Shown here: positions 1 through 8,747 of the stretch, piece by piece | How positions within the stretch are numbered: the first letter of the stretch is position 1 | Layout of the letters: every line of letters begins with the position of its first letter | Assembly: GCA_024405735.1 (NCBI GenBank) | Contig: JAKSOF010000004.1 | Span: 1-44,816, forward strand | Direction of reading: 5' to 3' | From: Victivallaceae bacterium | GTDB taxonomy: Bacteria > Verrucomicrobiota > Lentisphaeria > Victivallales > Victivallaceae | Length of the DNA: 44,816 nt | Made by a program: the position numbers and the translations under genes | Notes under the pieces: generated by a model | Told to the model about the DNA's origin: nothing | Seen by the model: the letters and a program-made list of their open reading frames with translations, nothing else | Database searches by the model: none

Positions 1-220
1 TCGCACATCAGGCAGTCGGGCGGGCGAAGCGGCAGAGCGAAGCATTAGCCCGCGTAGGACGCCCGTCCTCTTTGCGGTAACAAATATAGACGACCGCGGA
101 GATTTGCGGGGACATTCGTTTAGAGCGCGGACAAACGATTATCCGCAAATATCTGCGGCAGTGCAAAGTCCAGCCCGTGGCTGGTTGGGGGTGTTGAGAG
201 GGGCGAAATCAGCCCCTCTC
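1..220 (-). repeat. Structured intergenic repeat A, copy 1 (cut by window edge)
   Basis: This stretch has no convincing gene. Its reverse complement matches 27827-28050 over its whole length, roughly four bases in five by eye. It contains nested palindromes: a perfect 9-bp stem at 196-204/212-220 with a 7-nt loop, a 6-bp CCAGCC/GGCTGG hairpin near 171-185, and a pair of CCGC-rich segments (about 92-109 and 141-158) that can pair with each other. It lies just downstream of the SIMPL-protein stop codon, so the 196-220 hairpin could also end that transcript, although no T-tract follows. The left boundary is unknown because the window starts inside it. Confidence 0.75.
196..220 (-). other. Perfect 9-bp hairpin of repeat A, 30 nt past the SIMPL gene stop
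   Basis: The left arm at 196-204 and right arm at 212-220 pair perfectly around a 7-nt loop. The equivalent hairpin in the other copy (27827-27851) has the same loop read on the repeat strand, and its outermost pair is changed on both sides (G-C to A-T), so pairing is kept. It may work as a transcript end or RNA-stability element for the neighbouring gene, but there is no U-tract to make it a classical terminator. Confidence 0.55.
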
Positions 221-249
221 GTTCCCATCACATCAATGGCACTATATCC

Positions 250-999
250 TTATTCCAGAGCGAAATCAAGCGTAACGACCATCCGCATTTCTTTTTTGAT
301 GCTCTCGGTGTCGTAAGTGCCGTAATCGCTGGAATCGTTGCTGCCGACCCGGGTGATCTGGATGACGCCCTGACGGGCGACACGGAGTTTGCCCAGTTTG
401 CTCCCTGCCGTTTCGGCGACGACTTGCGCACGTTTATAAGCGGCTTGCGATGCCCGGTCGACGAGTTCAAGTTTATATTGTTCCGGGTCGCTGATCATAT
501 AGACGGGATTGGAAACAAAAATGTCGATTTTCTGTCCGGAAAGCGCGTACAGCTGAACGACCGCAAGCGCGGCTTTTTGAACATCGCGGGTGACGATGCG
601 GCAACTGCGGTTAAAGCGGTAATGACTGAAAACGCTGCGGGTCGTCGTGCGGTTGTTTTCGGTCGCAGTGATCGATTTTTCCATCCGGTCGCAGGAAATG
701 GAAATATCCTCGACTTCATTGGAAGTGACACCGAGTTCCGCCAGTTTTTTGTTGAAAATGGCGGTGATGCGTTCCAATTCCTGATAGCCCCCCGCAATAT
801 CAAGGTGATTACAGGAAATGCGGCAGGTAAAAGAGGCGATGTCGGAAGTGATCTCGCGGGTCGCAACTCCTTTAACGGTAATGTTTTTCTCCGTCGTCTT
901 TTCGATTTTCAGCATAAAGCGGCTAAGGCAAAATGCGCCGCCGACAATGGCAACGGCGAGGATGATACTGACTGCGGCGACGACGGTGATTTTTTTCAT
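250..999 (-). CDS. SIMPL-domain (DUF541) membrane-anchored protein
   Basis: The product is 249 aa. A hydrophobic segment at residues 5-25 acts as signal anchor or uncleaved signal peptide, and the rest matches the SIMPL/DUF541 pattern: an early 'ITVKGVATREI' strand, a long middle helix region, and a closing strand 'MRMVVTLDF'. Family members (YggE-like in E. coli) are periplasmic or membrane-attached and linked to stress tolerance, with no known enzymatic reaction. The start at 999 is chosen because AAAGGAG lies just upstream; the open frame extends further to 1275 but runs through the promoter region. A single-gene unit is likely, since a -35/-10 pair lies at 1034-1061 and the next gene is divergent. 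Confidence 0.85.
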   Translation of the reverse strand: MKKITVVAAVSIILAVAIVGGAFCLSRFMLKIEKTTEKNITVKGVATREITSDIASFTCRISCNHLDIAGGYQELERITAIFNKKLAELGVTSNEVEDISISCDRMEKSITATENNRTTTRSVFSHYRFNRSCRIVTRDVQKAALAVVQLYALSGQKIDIFVSNPVYMISDPEQYKLELVDRASQAAYKRAQVVAETAGSKLGKLRVARQGVIQITRVGSNDSSDYGTYDTESIKKEMRMVVTLDFALE

Positions 1000-1033
1000 T
1001 TTTTCTCCTTTGCTTTTTAGGGGGTGGGGTGAT

Positions 1034-1061
1034 AATATAATAAGAAAAAAAGAAAAAACAA
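1034..1061 (-). promoter_or_regulatory. Promoter of the SIMPL gene
   Basis: Read on the minus strand, TTGTTT (1056-1061) and TATATT (1034-1039) are separated by 16 bp, about 35 bp upstream of the start codon. The region is AT-rich, so alternative -10 positions exist. Confidence 0.5.
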
Positions 1062-1129
1062 GCCGGTAAAAAAATTTTTTGACTTTATTTTTTTCCGGTG
1101 TCAGAAAATGGATTTTACCATTTCGCGTC

Positions 1130-1157
1130 TTGTATTTTCCGGCAAAAATGCTATAGT
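1130..1157 (+). promoter_or_regulatory. Promoter of the secreted glycosidase-esterase operon
   Basis: TTGTAT (1130-1135) and TATAGT (1152-1157) are separated by 16 bp, followed by an AAGGAG ribosome site at 1179-1184 and ATG at 1190. This spacing fits a sigma-70-type promoter and leaves a 5' leader of about 25 nt. Confidence 0.6.
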
Positions 1158-1189
1158 ATGGTATTTCCATTTTCAACCAAGGAGCCGCT

Positions 1190-3892
1190 ATGAAAAAAAT
1201 CATTTTCCTTTCTCTTCTGCTCTCGTCATTGCTTGTGACGGCGGGCCCGCAGAAAAAGGCACCGGTCGTAGGCAAAAAGGGCCCTTATGTGGTGCTTTTC
1301 AACGGCGGTCGTCCGCGAATGGGCAATATCGTCAGCCAGATCTTTGAAAAAGCGGGATGCAAAGTCGTCAACGTCAACGGGACTTATCTTGACGGTTTTT
1401 CCGGGTCGCCGATCCGCATCAATATGACCGACAAAGTCGAGCCGACGCCTTTCGACGGGATCACACCGGCGTTGAAACAGCTTGGCAATAAGAAACTTGT
1501 GATTTTCAACGACATCCCGGTCGCGATGCTGACAAAGATGCTCAACGAGGAGCGTATCGCCCAGTTGAAAAGTTATGTGGAAAAGGGCGGTCATATTCTT
1601 TTCACCCGCGACTGCCCGGCAAGCGTCGGCGATCTCCTGCCCGTTTCCGTCGGGGAAACCATGGAAGTCGACGTGCCGCTTTTCGCCGACCGCCCCGCCG
1701 GAAAAATATTTGAATTTTTCCCGGAAAAACTCCCGGTGCTTTCCAATTATCGGCAGTTGACGGTACTCCCCGGCGCCGAGGTGTTGAGCACCATCCGCGC
1801 CAACGATATGGAAGTCACGCCGTTTCTGGTGCGTAAAACGATCGGCAAAGGCACGGTGACGTACCTCAATGCAAAGTACAGTTACGCCCACACGCTTCAG
1901 GATTTTTCCAACTGGGCGTACGGCAAGGCATTTTTGACGGCAGTCGCCGCCGATGCGGGAAATTACAAGGCGGCACCGGAAAAACTCATCGCCAAGATGC
2001 AGGATATTCCCGAGCGCAAGGAAGTCGGCGAAGTCGCCGTTTCCGTCCAGACTCCCGCGCTCGGCATCGAGGAAAATCAAAGCGCGCCGCGCATCGACGG
2101 TAAAAAAGTCACGTTCGGCAACGGCATCGTGCTTGATATTGCCGATGACGGCAAAGTTTCCGTCACCTACCCCGGCGAAAAAGAGCCTTTGATCCGCGAT
2201 TACGCGATCCCCGAGATCGGTTTTTCCGAAGAACGCTCCTTCTTCGACGCCAAGACCGCCGAAGCGACCGATGGCGAAGCGGTGGTCAAAGCCGCCGACA
2301 TCAAATGGAGTTTGAAAAACGTCGCCGTCAACAAAAATTCGGCAATCTTGACCTACGTTGCCAAAGACGCCGAAATGCGCTGGATCTTCACGGCGGGGAC
2401 GTTGCACCTTGACGGCAGGGATTTCGCCGGATTTGCCGACCGCGTTGAAATGGTCAAAAGTCCGCTTCTCCTCAACGAGATCGTCTTTCATTCGGAGTTG
2501 ACGCCGGAAAAACCGCTTTTCGCGCGCCGCAATTCCTGCTATTCGCCGCCGCGCGGCTACGTCGACTTCGATATGACGGGCAAAGTCGATTCCGACACCT
2601 ACACCTGGCGTTATTTCGGCTCCGGTCAGCCGTTTGAACACCTCGTCTGCGAGGACGGCGTCTACCTCGGCAACGTCGAGAGCGCGCAGGCGGTGATCGT
2701 GCGTTTCATCCGCAAAAAGGGCGCGAAGTCGATCGCCAATTTGCGCCGTCATACGCTCGGACGCGTTTTCGCCCCCTGCGCGACAGCCAATTACTGGCAC
2801 TGGTTCAGCCGCGGCGCGGAGCGCGGCCACAACGATTATCTGGCGATGTATCAGTTTGTCCGCAAGGACTTGCGCCGCCGCGCGGGATTGAAAGAATACC
2901 CCGCCTACCCGATCTGCAGTTATACCCATCAGATCACCAAAGAGGAAGCCGCGCAGGTACGCGCCGCCGCGATCAAGGCGGGGTACCGTTATCTCTCCCA
3001 CCCCGGATGCGAAGAACCGGCGGATGCGTCTTTCAGCCCCGCCCGCTTCCCGATTTTCAACGAAATGCGGCAAAACAACGTCGGTTCGCGCATCTGGACG
3101 GCGGGCAGTTACGTCCAGGGCGACGGCGGCTGGATCTACAACCATCACCCGGAGTGGTTCGTCCGCGACAGCAAAGGCAAAATTTTCGCCTACGGCAACG
3201 GCCGCTATCCCGTGATCGACGTCAACAACGAGGATTATTTCAAGTGGTTCCGCGAACTGGTCAAACCTGCGATCGACGCGGGCGTGCGCTGGGTCTACCG
3301 CGATATGGACGGCGCGGCGGCGAACTGCATCAACTTTGCCAAAAAGGAAAGTCCGCACGGAATGGAAATGCAGATCAGGATCTACCGCTTTTTCCATGAA
3401 AACGACTGCCGCGTCGCGATCGAGGGGATGAATCCCCTCGTGCTTGACGAGTACTGGTACCGTCCGCATCTTTACACGCCCTTTGCCGGAAATGAATTCT
3501 GCCTCGTGGGCAGTGTGCCGTCGGCGAATTTCTACGAGGGGCTGGAACTGGATTTTTTCCGGACGGGGATGTACGGTTGCTTCCCGCTGACGGAACTTTC
3601 CGGCTACACATTCCAATTCGACCGCATCAAGGATGAAGTCGTGCGCGCCAACCGGATGGTGAGCCTCGTCCCGAAATTCAACGAAGCGCTCGACAATACG
3701 GGGATGCCGTTTGTCCGCGAAACGCCATTCGGCACGACCTGGATCGGCGAAAAAGGCGGTGCGCTCTTTTTCTGGGATCCCGCCAAAAAAGTAACGGTCG
3801 ATCTGCCCGCCGGATGGGAAATCAAAGGCGTAAAGGGCAACGTTTTGACCGACGTCAAAGCCGACAGTATTTACTTACTGGAGAAAAAATAA
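1190..3892 (+). CDS. Secreted glycoside-hydrolase-like protein with N-terminal glutamine-amidotransferase-like domain
   Basis: The product is 900 aa. A Sec signal peptide (basic n-region MKK, hydrophobic core, cut near residue 18-20) places it in the periplasm or outside. Residues about 30-255 resemble the class-I amidotransferase/ThuA-like flavodoxin fold often attached to bacterial beta-galactosidase-type enzymes ('GGHILFTRDCPAS', 'GTVTYLNAKYSY'). A beta-sandwich-like middle is followed by a TIM-barrel-like C-terminal half with 'WVYRDMDG' near residue 700 and 'VAIEGMNP' near 742, which place an Asp and a Glu where retaining glycosidases keep their catalytic pair. I cannot assign a GH family. 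ATG with AAGGAG 5 nt upstream fixes the start. The stop overlaps the next start by one base, so it is cotranscribed with the esterase. Confidence 0.7.
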   Translation: MKKIIFLSLLLSSLLVTAGPQKKAPVVGKKGPYVVLFNGGRPRMGNIVSQIFEKAGCKVVNVNGTYLDGFSGSPIRINMTDKVEPTPFDGITPALKQLGNKKLVIFNDIPVAMLTKMLNEERIAQLKSYVEKGGHILFTRDCPASVGDLLPVSVGETMEVDVPLFADRPAGKIFEFFPEKLPVLSNYRQLTVLPGAEVLSTIRANDMEVTPFLVRKTIGKGTVTYLNAKYSYAHTLQDFSNWAYGKAFLTAVAADAGNYKAAPEKLIAKMQDIPERKEVGEVAVSVQTPALGIEENQSAPRIDGKKVTFGNGIVLDIADDGKVSVTYPGEKEPLIRDYAIPEIGFSEERSFFDAKTAEATDGEAVVKAADIKWSLKNVAVNKNSAILTYVAKDAEMRWIFTAGTLHLDGRDFAGFADRVEMVKSPLLLNEIVFHSELTPEKPLFARRNSCYSPPRGYVDFDMTGKVDSDTYTWRYFGSGQPFEHLVCEDGVYLGNVESAQAVIVRFIRKKGAKSIANLRRHTLGRVFAPCATANYWHWFSRGAERGHNDYLAMYQFVRKDLRRRAGLKEYPAYPICSYTHQITKEEAAQVRAAAIKAGYRYLSHPGCEEPADASFSPARFPIFNEMRQNNVGSRIWTAGSYVQGDGGWIYNHHPEWFVRDSKGKIFAYGNGRYPVIDVNNEDYFKWFRELVKPAIDAGVRWVYRDMDGAAANCINFAKKESPHGMEMQIRIYRFFHENDCRVAIEGMNPLVLDEYWYRPHLYTPFAGNEFCLVGSVPSANFYEGLELDFFRTGMYGCFPLTELSGYTFQFDRIKDEVVRANRMVSLVPKFNEALDNTGMPFVRETPFGTTWIGEKGGALFFWDPAKKVTVDLPAGWEIKGVKGNVLTDVKADSIYLLEKK

Positions 3893-4605
3893 TGATAAAA
3901 CAGACTCTTTCCGCCGTATTGTGCGGCGCCGGCACGATGCTTTTTGCCGCCGACGTCTATCTTTGCGGCGACTCGATCATGGCGGATTACAGCAAACGCG
4001 ACCCGCGCCCCTGCTACGGGTGGGGAGAATTCATTCAAGGCTACTGCAAAAGCGGCGTCAAAGTTTTCGATCTCGCCATCCCCGGCTCCAGCACGGCATC
4101 GTGGCGCAACGGCGACAAATGGCAAAACGCGGTAGCGAAACTTCAAAAAGGGGATTTCCTTTTGCTCGGTTTCGGCTTCAACGACGGCGATGCCACCAAT
4201 CCCGCCGCCTTTTGCGATGAAACGCAATTTGAGAAAAATCTGCTTCTGATGGCATCCGACGTGCAAAAAAAAGGAGCGACTCCCATTTTTCTCACGTCGA
4301 CCGTGACCTATCAGGAAAAGCCGGAGATCCGCGAACGCCACGCGCGTTACAACGACGCGGTGCGCCGCGCCGCAAAAAAGGGCGACGTGGAACTCATCGA
4401 CCTCAATGCGAAATTTCTGCCTTTCATCGACAATGCCGCCGATGCGGAGCGTTATTTTGTCCTGAAACGTCAAGTTCCGATCAAAAACTGGCTCGATTAC
4501 GACACCGTCCATTTGAGTGAAAACGGCGCGCGTCTCGCCGCAAAGATGGTCGTCGAGATCATTAGAGAGAAAAAACTGTCGCTCGCGACAGTTTTTGAGT
4601 TATAA
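3892..4605 (+). CDS. Secreted SGNH-hydrolase, rhamnogalacturonan-acetylesterase-like (CE12-type)
   Basis: The product is 237 aa with a signal peptide ending near residue 20. The four SGNH blocks are readable: GDSI with nucleophile Ser28, oxyanion Gly in PGSS near 65, GFND with Asn97, and the C-terminal DTVH with Asp204 and His207. The compact size and block spacing fit rhamnogalacturonan acetylesterases and related polysaccharide deacetylases, which remove O-acetyl groups so glycosidases can act. ATG overlaps the preceding TAA (TAATG) and GGAG lies just upstream, so translation is coupled to the glycosidase-like gene. Its last codons are built into a terminator hairpin. The substrate is inferred only; a general carbohydrate esterase is equally possible. 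Confidence 0.82.
   Translation: MIKQTLSAVLCGAGTMLFAADVYLCGDSIMADYSKRDPRPCYGWGEFIQGYCKSGVKVFDLAIPGSSTASWRNGDKWQNAVAKLQKGDFLLLGFGFNDGDATNPAAFCDETQFEKNLLLMASDVQKKGATPIFLTSTVTYQEKPEIRERHARYNDAVRRAAKKGDVELIDLNAKFLPFIDNAADAERYFVLKRQVPIKNWLDYDTVHLSENGARLAAKMVVEIIREKKLSLATVFEL
4571..4596 (+). terminator. Intrinsic terminator inside the end of the SGNH gene
   Basis: A perfect 11-bp stem (4571-4581 with 4586-4596) closes a CTCG tetraloop. The A5 and T5 ends let it work in both directions. It overlaps the last codons of the esterase, and the opposing gene ends only 18 bp further on. Confidence 0.8.
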
Positions 4606-4620
4606 GTTATAAGTTATAAG
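4600..4620. repeat. Three tandem TTATAAG heptamers at a convergent gene junction
   Basis: Three exact TTATAAG units run through the stop codon of the esterase and the stop codon of the opposing gene. A related AGTTATG/AGTTAT pair occurs on the minus strand at about 12429-12444. Such heptamers may be slippage products; no function is claimed. Confidence 0.7.
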
Positions 4621-6587
4621 TTTTCTATTTTCACCCAACCGCCCTGCCAGCCTTCGAGTTCGGGGATCGTGACGCAGGTGAAATCCCCTTCCCGGGTCAG
4701 CGGCAAGAGCTCTGCCGCTTTGCCGGGGATGCGCCATTCGGCTTTGACCGCATTGGCGGGGACGCCGCGCATTTTAAGGACAAAAGGCTTCTGATGCCCG
4801 ATCACCGTGTTGATGACGGTAACGCTCCGCAATACGCCCTCTTGCGTCATACGCGGCACGAAACAGCATTGCACGGGCACGGCGGCAAAGACGGGGATTT
4901 TGCCGTGCGAGACCCAGTCGGCGATGCGCGTCAGAAATTCGACGCGCGAAGTTGAAACGAAAATCGTCTGAAAGCCGTCGAAACCGATCAGCGCGACGCG
5001 CGTACCGTCGGGACGCGTCAAAAGGACGGTCGCCGCTTTGTTTCCCACGGTGTAACGGGAAAGGACTTGCACGTTGTCCGACTCGGGACACTCGAAGAAA
5101 TAGCGGAAAGGCGATGTCAGACGATAGAATTTTCCGGCAATTCCCGCATTGAAAGGATGATCGGGATAAACTTCCATCCCTTCCGCGCCGGAAACGCTCC
5201 GGATGCCGCCGATCGCGTCGCCGAATCCGCGTTTGGCGATCAATGCCGCGGCTTCGCCGTCGAGGATCAAATCGCGTTTGAGCACTTTCTTTAATTCCGC
5301 ATCGCTCAAAGCGTCGACAACCCTCTTGTTGAGCTGTATCGCGCAAGCCCCGGTGGAGTGGGAAGCAAACGGGATCCCGACGAGCGGCAAGCCGAGTTCG
5401 GTAACGGCGGGAAGCGCCTTGACGATCCCCGTCCCGACGGGAACGGTATGAAGATTGTGATCGGCGAAATCGCGGTAACACGCCGCTTCTCCGGCAAGCG
5501 GTTTCAAAATGTGTTCCCCGTAAAACTCCGGCGTTTCCAAATTCGGCGTAATGGAGTAATAAGTCAGACTGTCGCCGCCCATGGCAAGGTAAAAAAGCGC
5601 TTCCAGCTGATGCCCGCGGTCGCTCTTGCTGCTGAAAACGCGCGGATAGTCTTCGATTTCCGGCGCGACCTGATCGAGCATCTCATATCCCGGCTGGGAA
5701 AAGATCTCCTGCGACATTTTGATCCCTTTGAGGAGGATCATATAGGGATCGTGGTCGCTGTAAGTCCCCGCCCCCGGCCGCGAAGCGACGCGCTTGCCGC
5801 TCGTTTCGTACAACGCCTTGAAGACGGCGTTGCGCTCCAGGTCGTAGCAATGTTGAAGTCCCATCCGCGTTTCGGGCGAAATTTCCTTGAAACCACGGGC
5901 GATCGCGCTCGAAATCATCGCAAGACCTTCTTCCTCAAAATCCATCCAGCGCCGATAAAGTGCGGCATCTTTTTCACAGGCGGAAACCAGTTCCTCCCGC
6001 GTATAGTCGTGCTTTTCGCGTTTGGAAAATTCCGCGAGACACTCGGCGCAGTAACAGCCGTAAGGCTCCCCCGCCGGGGCGTGATTGCGCAACCGCAAAT
6101 CGTCGTCGATCCAGACGGAACCGGGATGCCACTCGGCGTAGATTTTCGACATTTCATAAAGGTACTGATGAAACGCCTTCTGGCGCGGACAGTTGATCGT
6201 TTTGCACTTCTCGCCGTTTCTGCCGACGTAAGTGCCCCACTTCAACGCGCTGTTGTCCGCGTGGAGATTGTCGGCGTGTCCGATCGTCGACTGGATCTGC
6301 AAACTCGGCACAATGCCGATTTTCCGCAAATCCTTTGCCGCTTTTGCCATCAAACCGGCTCGTTGACGATGCGTTTCAAGCGACACGACGGAAGTCCCGT
6401 TGGAAAACCACACTTCATCGCAACCGGCGCGATATTTTTCCAGTTGCTTGAGCATCCGCGGCCAAACTTCCGGACTTTCCTCCCCCGAACTGAAACGGAT
6501 GATCATCCGCGGCCGATCCGGCGCAGGTCCGGCGGCAAAAATCGAAGCGACCGCTCCCAACAATGTCAGCGACAAAATTTTTTTCAT
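4614..6587 (-). CDS. Secreted glycosidase-like TIM-barrel protein of unassigned family
   Basis: The product is 657 aa with a clear signal peptide (MKK, then a hydrophobic stretch ending A-F-A-A-G near residue 20). The N-terminal two thirds reads like a TIM barrel of the beta-galactosidase-like type: 'VWIDDDLRL' near residue 157 followed by a Cys-rich 'YGCYCAECLAEF' segment, a pattern I associate with uncharacterised barrel proteins of Lentisphaerota and Planctomycetota. The C-terminal third (from about 380) resembles an amidotransferase-like plus beta-sandwich tail. Start: AAGGAG upstream of ATG at 6587. It has its own promoter (6620-6648) downstream of the fucI terminator. It probably acts on extracellular polysaccharide together with the neighbouring genes; the substrate and catalytic residues are unproven. 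Confidence 0.6.
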   Translation of the reverse strand: MKKILSLTLLGAVASIFAAGPAPDRPRMIIRFSSGEESPEVWPRMLKQLEKYRAGCDEVWFSNGTSVVSLETHRQRAGLMAKAAKDLRKIGIVPSLQIQSTIGHADNLHADNSALKWGTYVGRNGEKCKTINCPRQKAFHQYLYEMSKIYAEWHPGSVWIDDDLRLRNHAPAGEPYGCYCAECLAEFSKREKHDYTREELVSACEKDAALYRRWMDFEEEGLAMISSAIARGFKEISPETRMGLQHCYDLERNAVFKALYETSGKRVASRPGAGTYSDHDPYMILLKGIKMSQEIFSQPGYEMLDQVAPEIEDYPRVFSSKSDRGHQLEALFYLAMGGDSLTYYSITPNLETPEFYGEHILKPLAGEAACYRDFADHNLHTVPVGTGIVKALPAVTELGLPLVGIPFASHSTGACAIQLNKRVVDALSDAELKKVLKRDLILDGEAAALIAKRGFGDAIGGIRSVSGAEGMEVYPDHPFNAGIAGKFYRLTSPFRYFFECPESDNVQVLSRYTVGNKAATVLLTRPDGTRVALIGFDGFQTIFVSTSRVEFLTRIADWVSHGKIPVFAAVPVQCCFVPRMTQEGVLRSVTVINTVIGHQKPFVLKMRGVPANAVKAEWRIPGKAAELLPLTREGDFTCVTIPELEGWQGGWVKIENL

Positions 6588-6619
6588 CAGTAAAAACTCC
6601 TTGGCTTCGGTGATTGGAT

Positions 6620-6648
6620 ACTATAGCACCGAAACTCCCGTGAAGCAA
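6620..6648 (-). promoter_or_regulatory. Promoter of the 4614-6587 gene
   Basis: On the minus strand TTGCTT (6643-6648) and TATAGT (6620-6625) are separated by 17 bp, 32 bp upstream of the ATG. The -10 hexamer is the same as in the promoter at 1130-1157 of the partner secreted gene. Confidence 0.6.
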
Positions 6649-6670
6649 GTTCTGCGCCTGATTTCGGCAT

Positions 6671-6703
6671 AAAAAAGGGCTGTTGCCACTTTGGCAACAG
6701 CCC
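6671..6703 (-). terminator. Intrinsic terminator of fucI
   Basis: A perfect 12-bp stem (6677-6688 with 6692-6703) and a 3-nt loop are followed on the minus strand by six T (6671-6676). It starts 17 bp after the fucI stop. Its GGGCTGTTGCCA arm shares a core with the terminators at 14585 and 27775. Confidence 0.9.
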
Positions 6704-6720
6704 ATTGACGGAAATTTCGC

Positions 6721-8508
6721 TTAACGGTAGAGCGGACCGAAGTTCGCGCAGGCGCGGTAATCCGAGCCTTCCTTGTCCATACCGAAAGCCGCCCACGCAC
6801 TCGGACGGAAGATCTTGCTTTCGTCGACGTTGTGCATGCAGACGGGGATGCGGAGCATCGAAGCGAGCGTGATGAGATCCGCACCGACGTGACCGTAGGT
6901 GAATGCGCCGTGATTGGCGCCCCAGTTCGCCATCACGCTGTAAACGTCGGCAAACGCGCCCTTGCCGGTCGTGTTGGGCACGAACCAGGTGCTCGGCCAG
7001 CCCGGATCGGTGCGCTGATCGAGGATCTCGTGGATCTTCTTGGGCGGTTCATAGGTGAAGCCTTCGGCGATCTGAAGCACGGGACCGAGCCCCTTGACCA
7101 GATTGACGCGGCTCATCGTGACGGGCATACCGCCGCGGGTGAGGAAGTGGCTGGAGAAACCGCCGCCGCGGAAGTAACCGAGGTTCGCCGGGACCCATTC
7201 GGTCGCGGCGAGACACGCCTTGGCTTCCGCTTCGGTGAGTTCCCAGAAGTGCTTCATTTCCGGCTCCTTGCCGGCACGGCCCGTCGCGTCGAGCGTCGTC
7301 GCGCCGGAGTTGATGAGGTGCATCATTCCGGGCACGGGGAGTTTCATGCCGGTCGCCTTTTTGACCGCATCGGGACTCCAGTAGGTGCGCACGTCGCTGA
7401 AAGCGGAAGCGCGTCCCGTCAGCAGGTGGCTGAAAAGCATCGCCACGCAGTTGAGCGCGTCGTTTTCCGTCGCGAGCACAAAGGCTTCGCGGATGCCGTT
7501 CCAGTCGAAACTGGTATTCATGATCGTTTCCATGAAGTCGCCGTTGGGCATATGATCCGTCCACTGACGCTGTCCCTGGAAACCGCCCGCGAGCGCGTTG
7601 TGCCCCATCGCCTCTTCGCCGAAGCCGAGATCCTTCAGACGCGGGTTGCCGACAAAGAGGTCGCGCGCGATCATCGTCATCTTGACGCAGTAATCCCAGA
7701 TCGCTTTCTGCTGCGCGGCGCTCTTGCCTTTTTTGCCGTTGTAGACGTCGGCGCCCTGCTTGCAGTATTTTTTGACCCACTTCTGGGCGCGGGCGAATTC
7801 TTCGGGATCGTAAATGTTTTCATTGACGCGGCGGATGATCTCGGTCATATCGACCGATTCGCAGCGCATATTGAGGTAATCCTCAAAGAAAGCGGGATCG
7901 ACGATCGAGCCGCCGATGCCCATTGCGACCGAGCCGATCGACAAATAGGATTTGCCGCGCATCGTCGCGACCGCGATTGCCGAACGTGCGAAACGCAAGA
8001 TCTTTTCCTCGACGTCCGCCGGGATCTTGGTGTCGGTCGCCGACTGCACATCGTGACCGTAGATACCGAAAGCGGGCAAGCCCTTTTGCGAATGCGCCGC
8101 CAGCACTGCGGCAAGGTAGACCGCGCCGGGACGCTCGGTGCCGTTGAAGCCCCAGATCGCCTTTTGCGTCAGCGGATCCATATCCATCGTTTCGGCGCTG
8201 TAGCACCAGCAGGGGGTGACGCTCAACGTCGCCATCACGTTTTCCTTGCGGAATTTTTCCGCGCAGATCGCCGCTTCGGCGGCGCCGGAGATCGTCACGT
8301 CGGAAATGACGCACTCGACCGGCATACCGTTGGCGTGGCGCAACTTGCCGGAAATCAGTTTCGCGGCGGCTTTCGCCATTGCCATCGTCTGTTTTTCCAG
8401 ACTTTCGCGGATGCCGCGGCGACGGCCGTCGATGGTCGGGCGGATACCGATTTTCGGCATTGCGCTGTAATAGCGGTTGACGGGTTCATTCATCTTGAAA
8501 TCAGCCAT
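6721..8508 (-). CDS. fucI: L-fucose isomerase
   Basis: The product is 595 aa (E. coli FucI is 591). The enzyme interconverts L-fucose and L-fuculose in the cytoplasm, the first step of fucose breakdown, and also accepts D-arabinose. Family landmarks are present: '[14 protein letters not shown]' at the N-terminus, the metal-binding Glu in 'ATENDALN', the metal-binding Asp in '[10 protein letters not shown]', and the late His in '[14 protein letters not shown]'. No signal peptide is present. AGGAGG lies just upstream of the ATG. It is bounded by its own promoter (8573-8600) and terminator (6671-6703), so it is monocistronic. No fuculokinase or aldolase lies in the window, so later steps must be encoded elsewhere. 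Its position next to two secreted glycosidase-like genes points to fucosylated glycans as food. Confidence 0.97.
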   Translation of the reverse strand: MADFKMNEPVNRYYSAMPKIGIRPTIDGRRRGIRESLEKQTMAMAKAAAKLISGKLRHANGMPVECVISDVTISGAAEAAICAEKFRKENVMATLSVTPCWCYSAETMDMDPLTQKAIWGFNGTERPGAVYLAAVLAAHSQKGLPAFGIYGHDVQSATDTKIPADVEEKILRFARSAIAVATMRGKSYLSIGSVAMGIGGSIVDPAFFEDYLNMRCESVDMTEIIRRVNENIYDPEEFARAQKWVKKYCKQGADVYNGKKGKSAAQQKAIWDYCVKMTMIARDLFVGNPRLKDLGFGEEAMGHNALAGGFQGQRQWTDHMPNGDFMETIMNTSFDWNGIREAFVLATENDALNCVAMLFSHLLTGRASAFSDVRTYWSPDAVKKATGMKLPVPGMMHLINSGATTLDATGRAGKEPEMKHFWELTEAEAKACLAATEWVPANLGYFRGGGFSSHFLTRGGMPVTMSRVNLVKGLGPVLQIAEGFTYEPPKKIHEILDQRTDPGWPSTWFVPNTTGKGAFADVYSVMANWGANHGAFTYGHVGADLITLASMLRIPVCMHNVDESKIFRPSAWAAFGMDKEGSDYRACANFGPLYR

Positions 8509-8572
8509 AAAAACCTCCTGTTGGCTTCGCGCTTTTTTTCACAAGGCGCCTGATAAAAAAATCCTCTGATAT

Positions 8573-8600
8573 ATTATAGCAAAGTTTTTCAAATAATCAA
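8573..8600 (-). promoter_or_regulatory. Promoter of fucI
   Basis: On the minus strand TTGATT (8595-8600) and a consensus TATAAT (8573-8578) are separated by 16 bp. This is the closest to consensus -10 in the window. No repeat or palindrome that would mark an operator was recognised. Confidence 0.7.
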
Positions 8601-8671
8601 CCCTTTTTTCCCTGTAAAAAGAAGAGTTTTTCGGGAATTTGCAAAAAAAGCGGTTTCCCCGGAAAAAGCAC

Positions 8672-8700
8672 TTGATATTGTCGGCAAAAAACGGTATATT
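8672..8700 (+). promoter_or_regulatory. Promoter of the DD-carboxypeptidase gene
   Basis: TTGATA (8672-8677) and TATATT (8695-8700) are separated by 17 bp, 47 bp upstream of the chosen ATG at 8748. It is divergent from the fucI promoter. Confidence 0.7.
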
Positions 8701-8747
8701 TTGTTTTGATATGGATTTTTTGCTTTTTGACCAAAGGATTAATAAAA

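Noticed and set aside
1226-3616. 796-residue open frame on the minus strand opposite the 900-aa secreted protein
   Set aside because: It is a shadow of codon bias in a GC-rich gene: it is rich in Arg/His/Val/Phe, has no domain and no ribosome site, while the plus-strand frame has a signal peptide and a good start.
6832-8553. 573-residue open frame on the plus strand opposite fucI
   Set aside because: fucI is unmistakable on the minus strand with its promoter and terminator; the opposite frame shows only His/Arg/Asp-rich low-information sequence.
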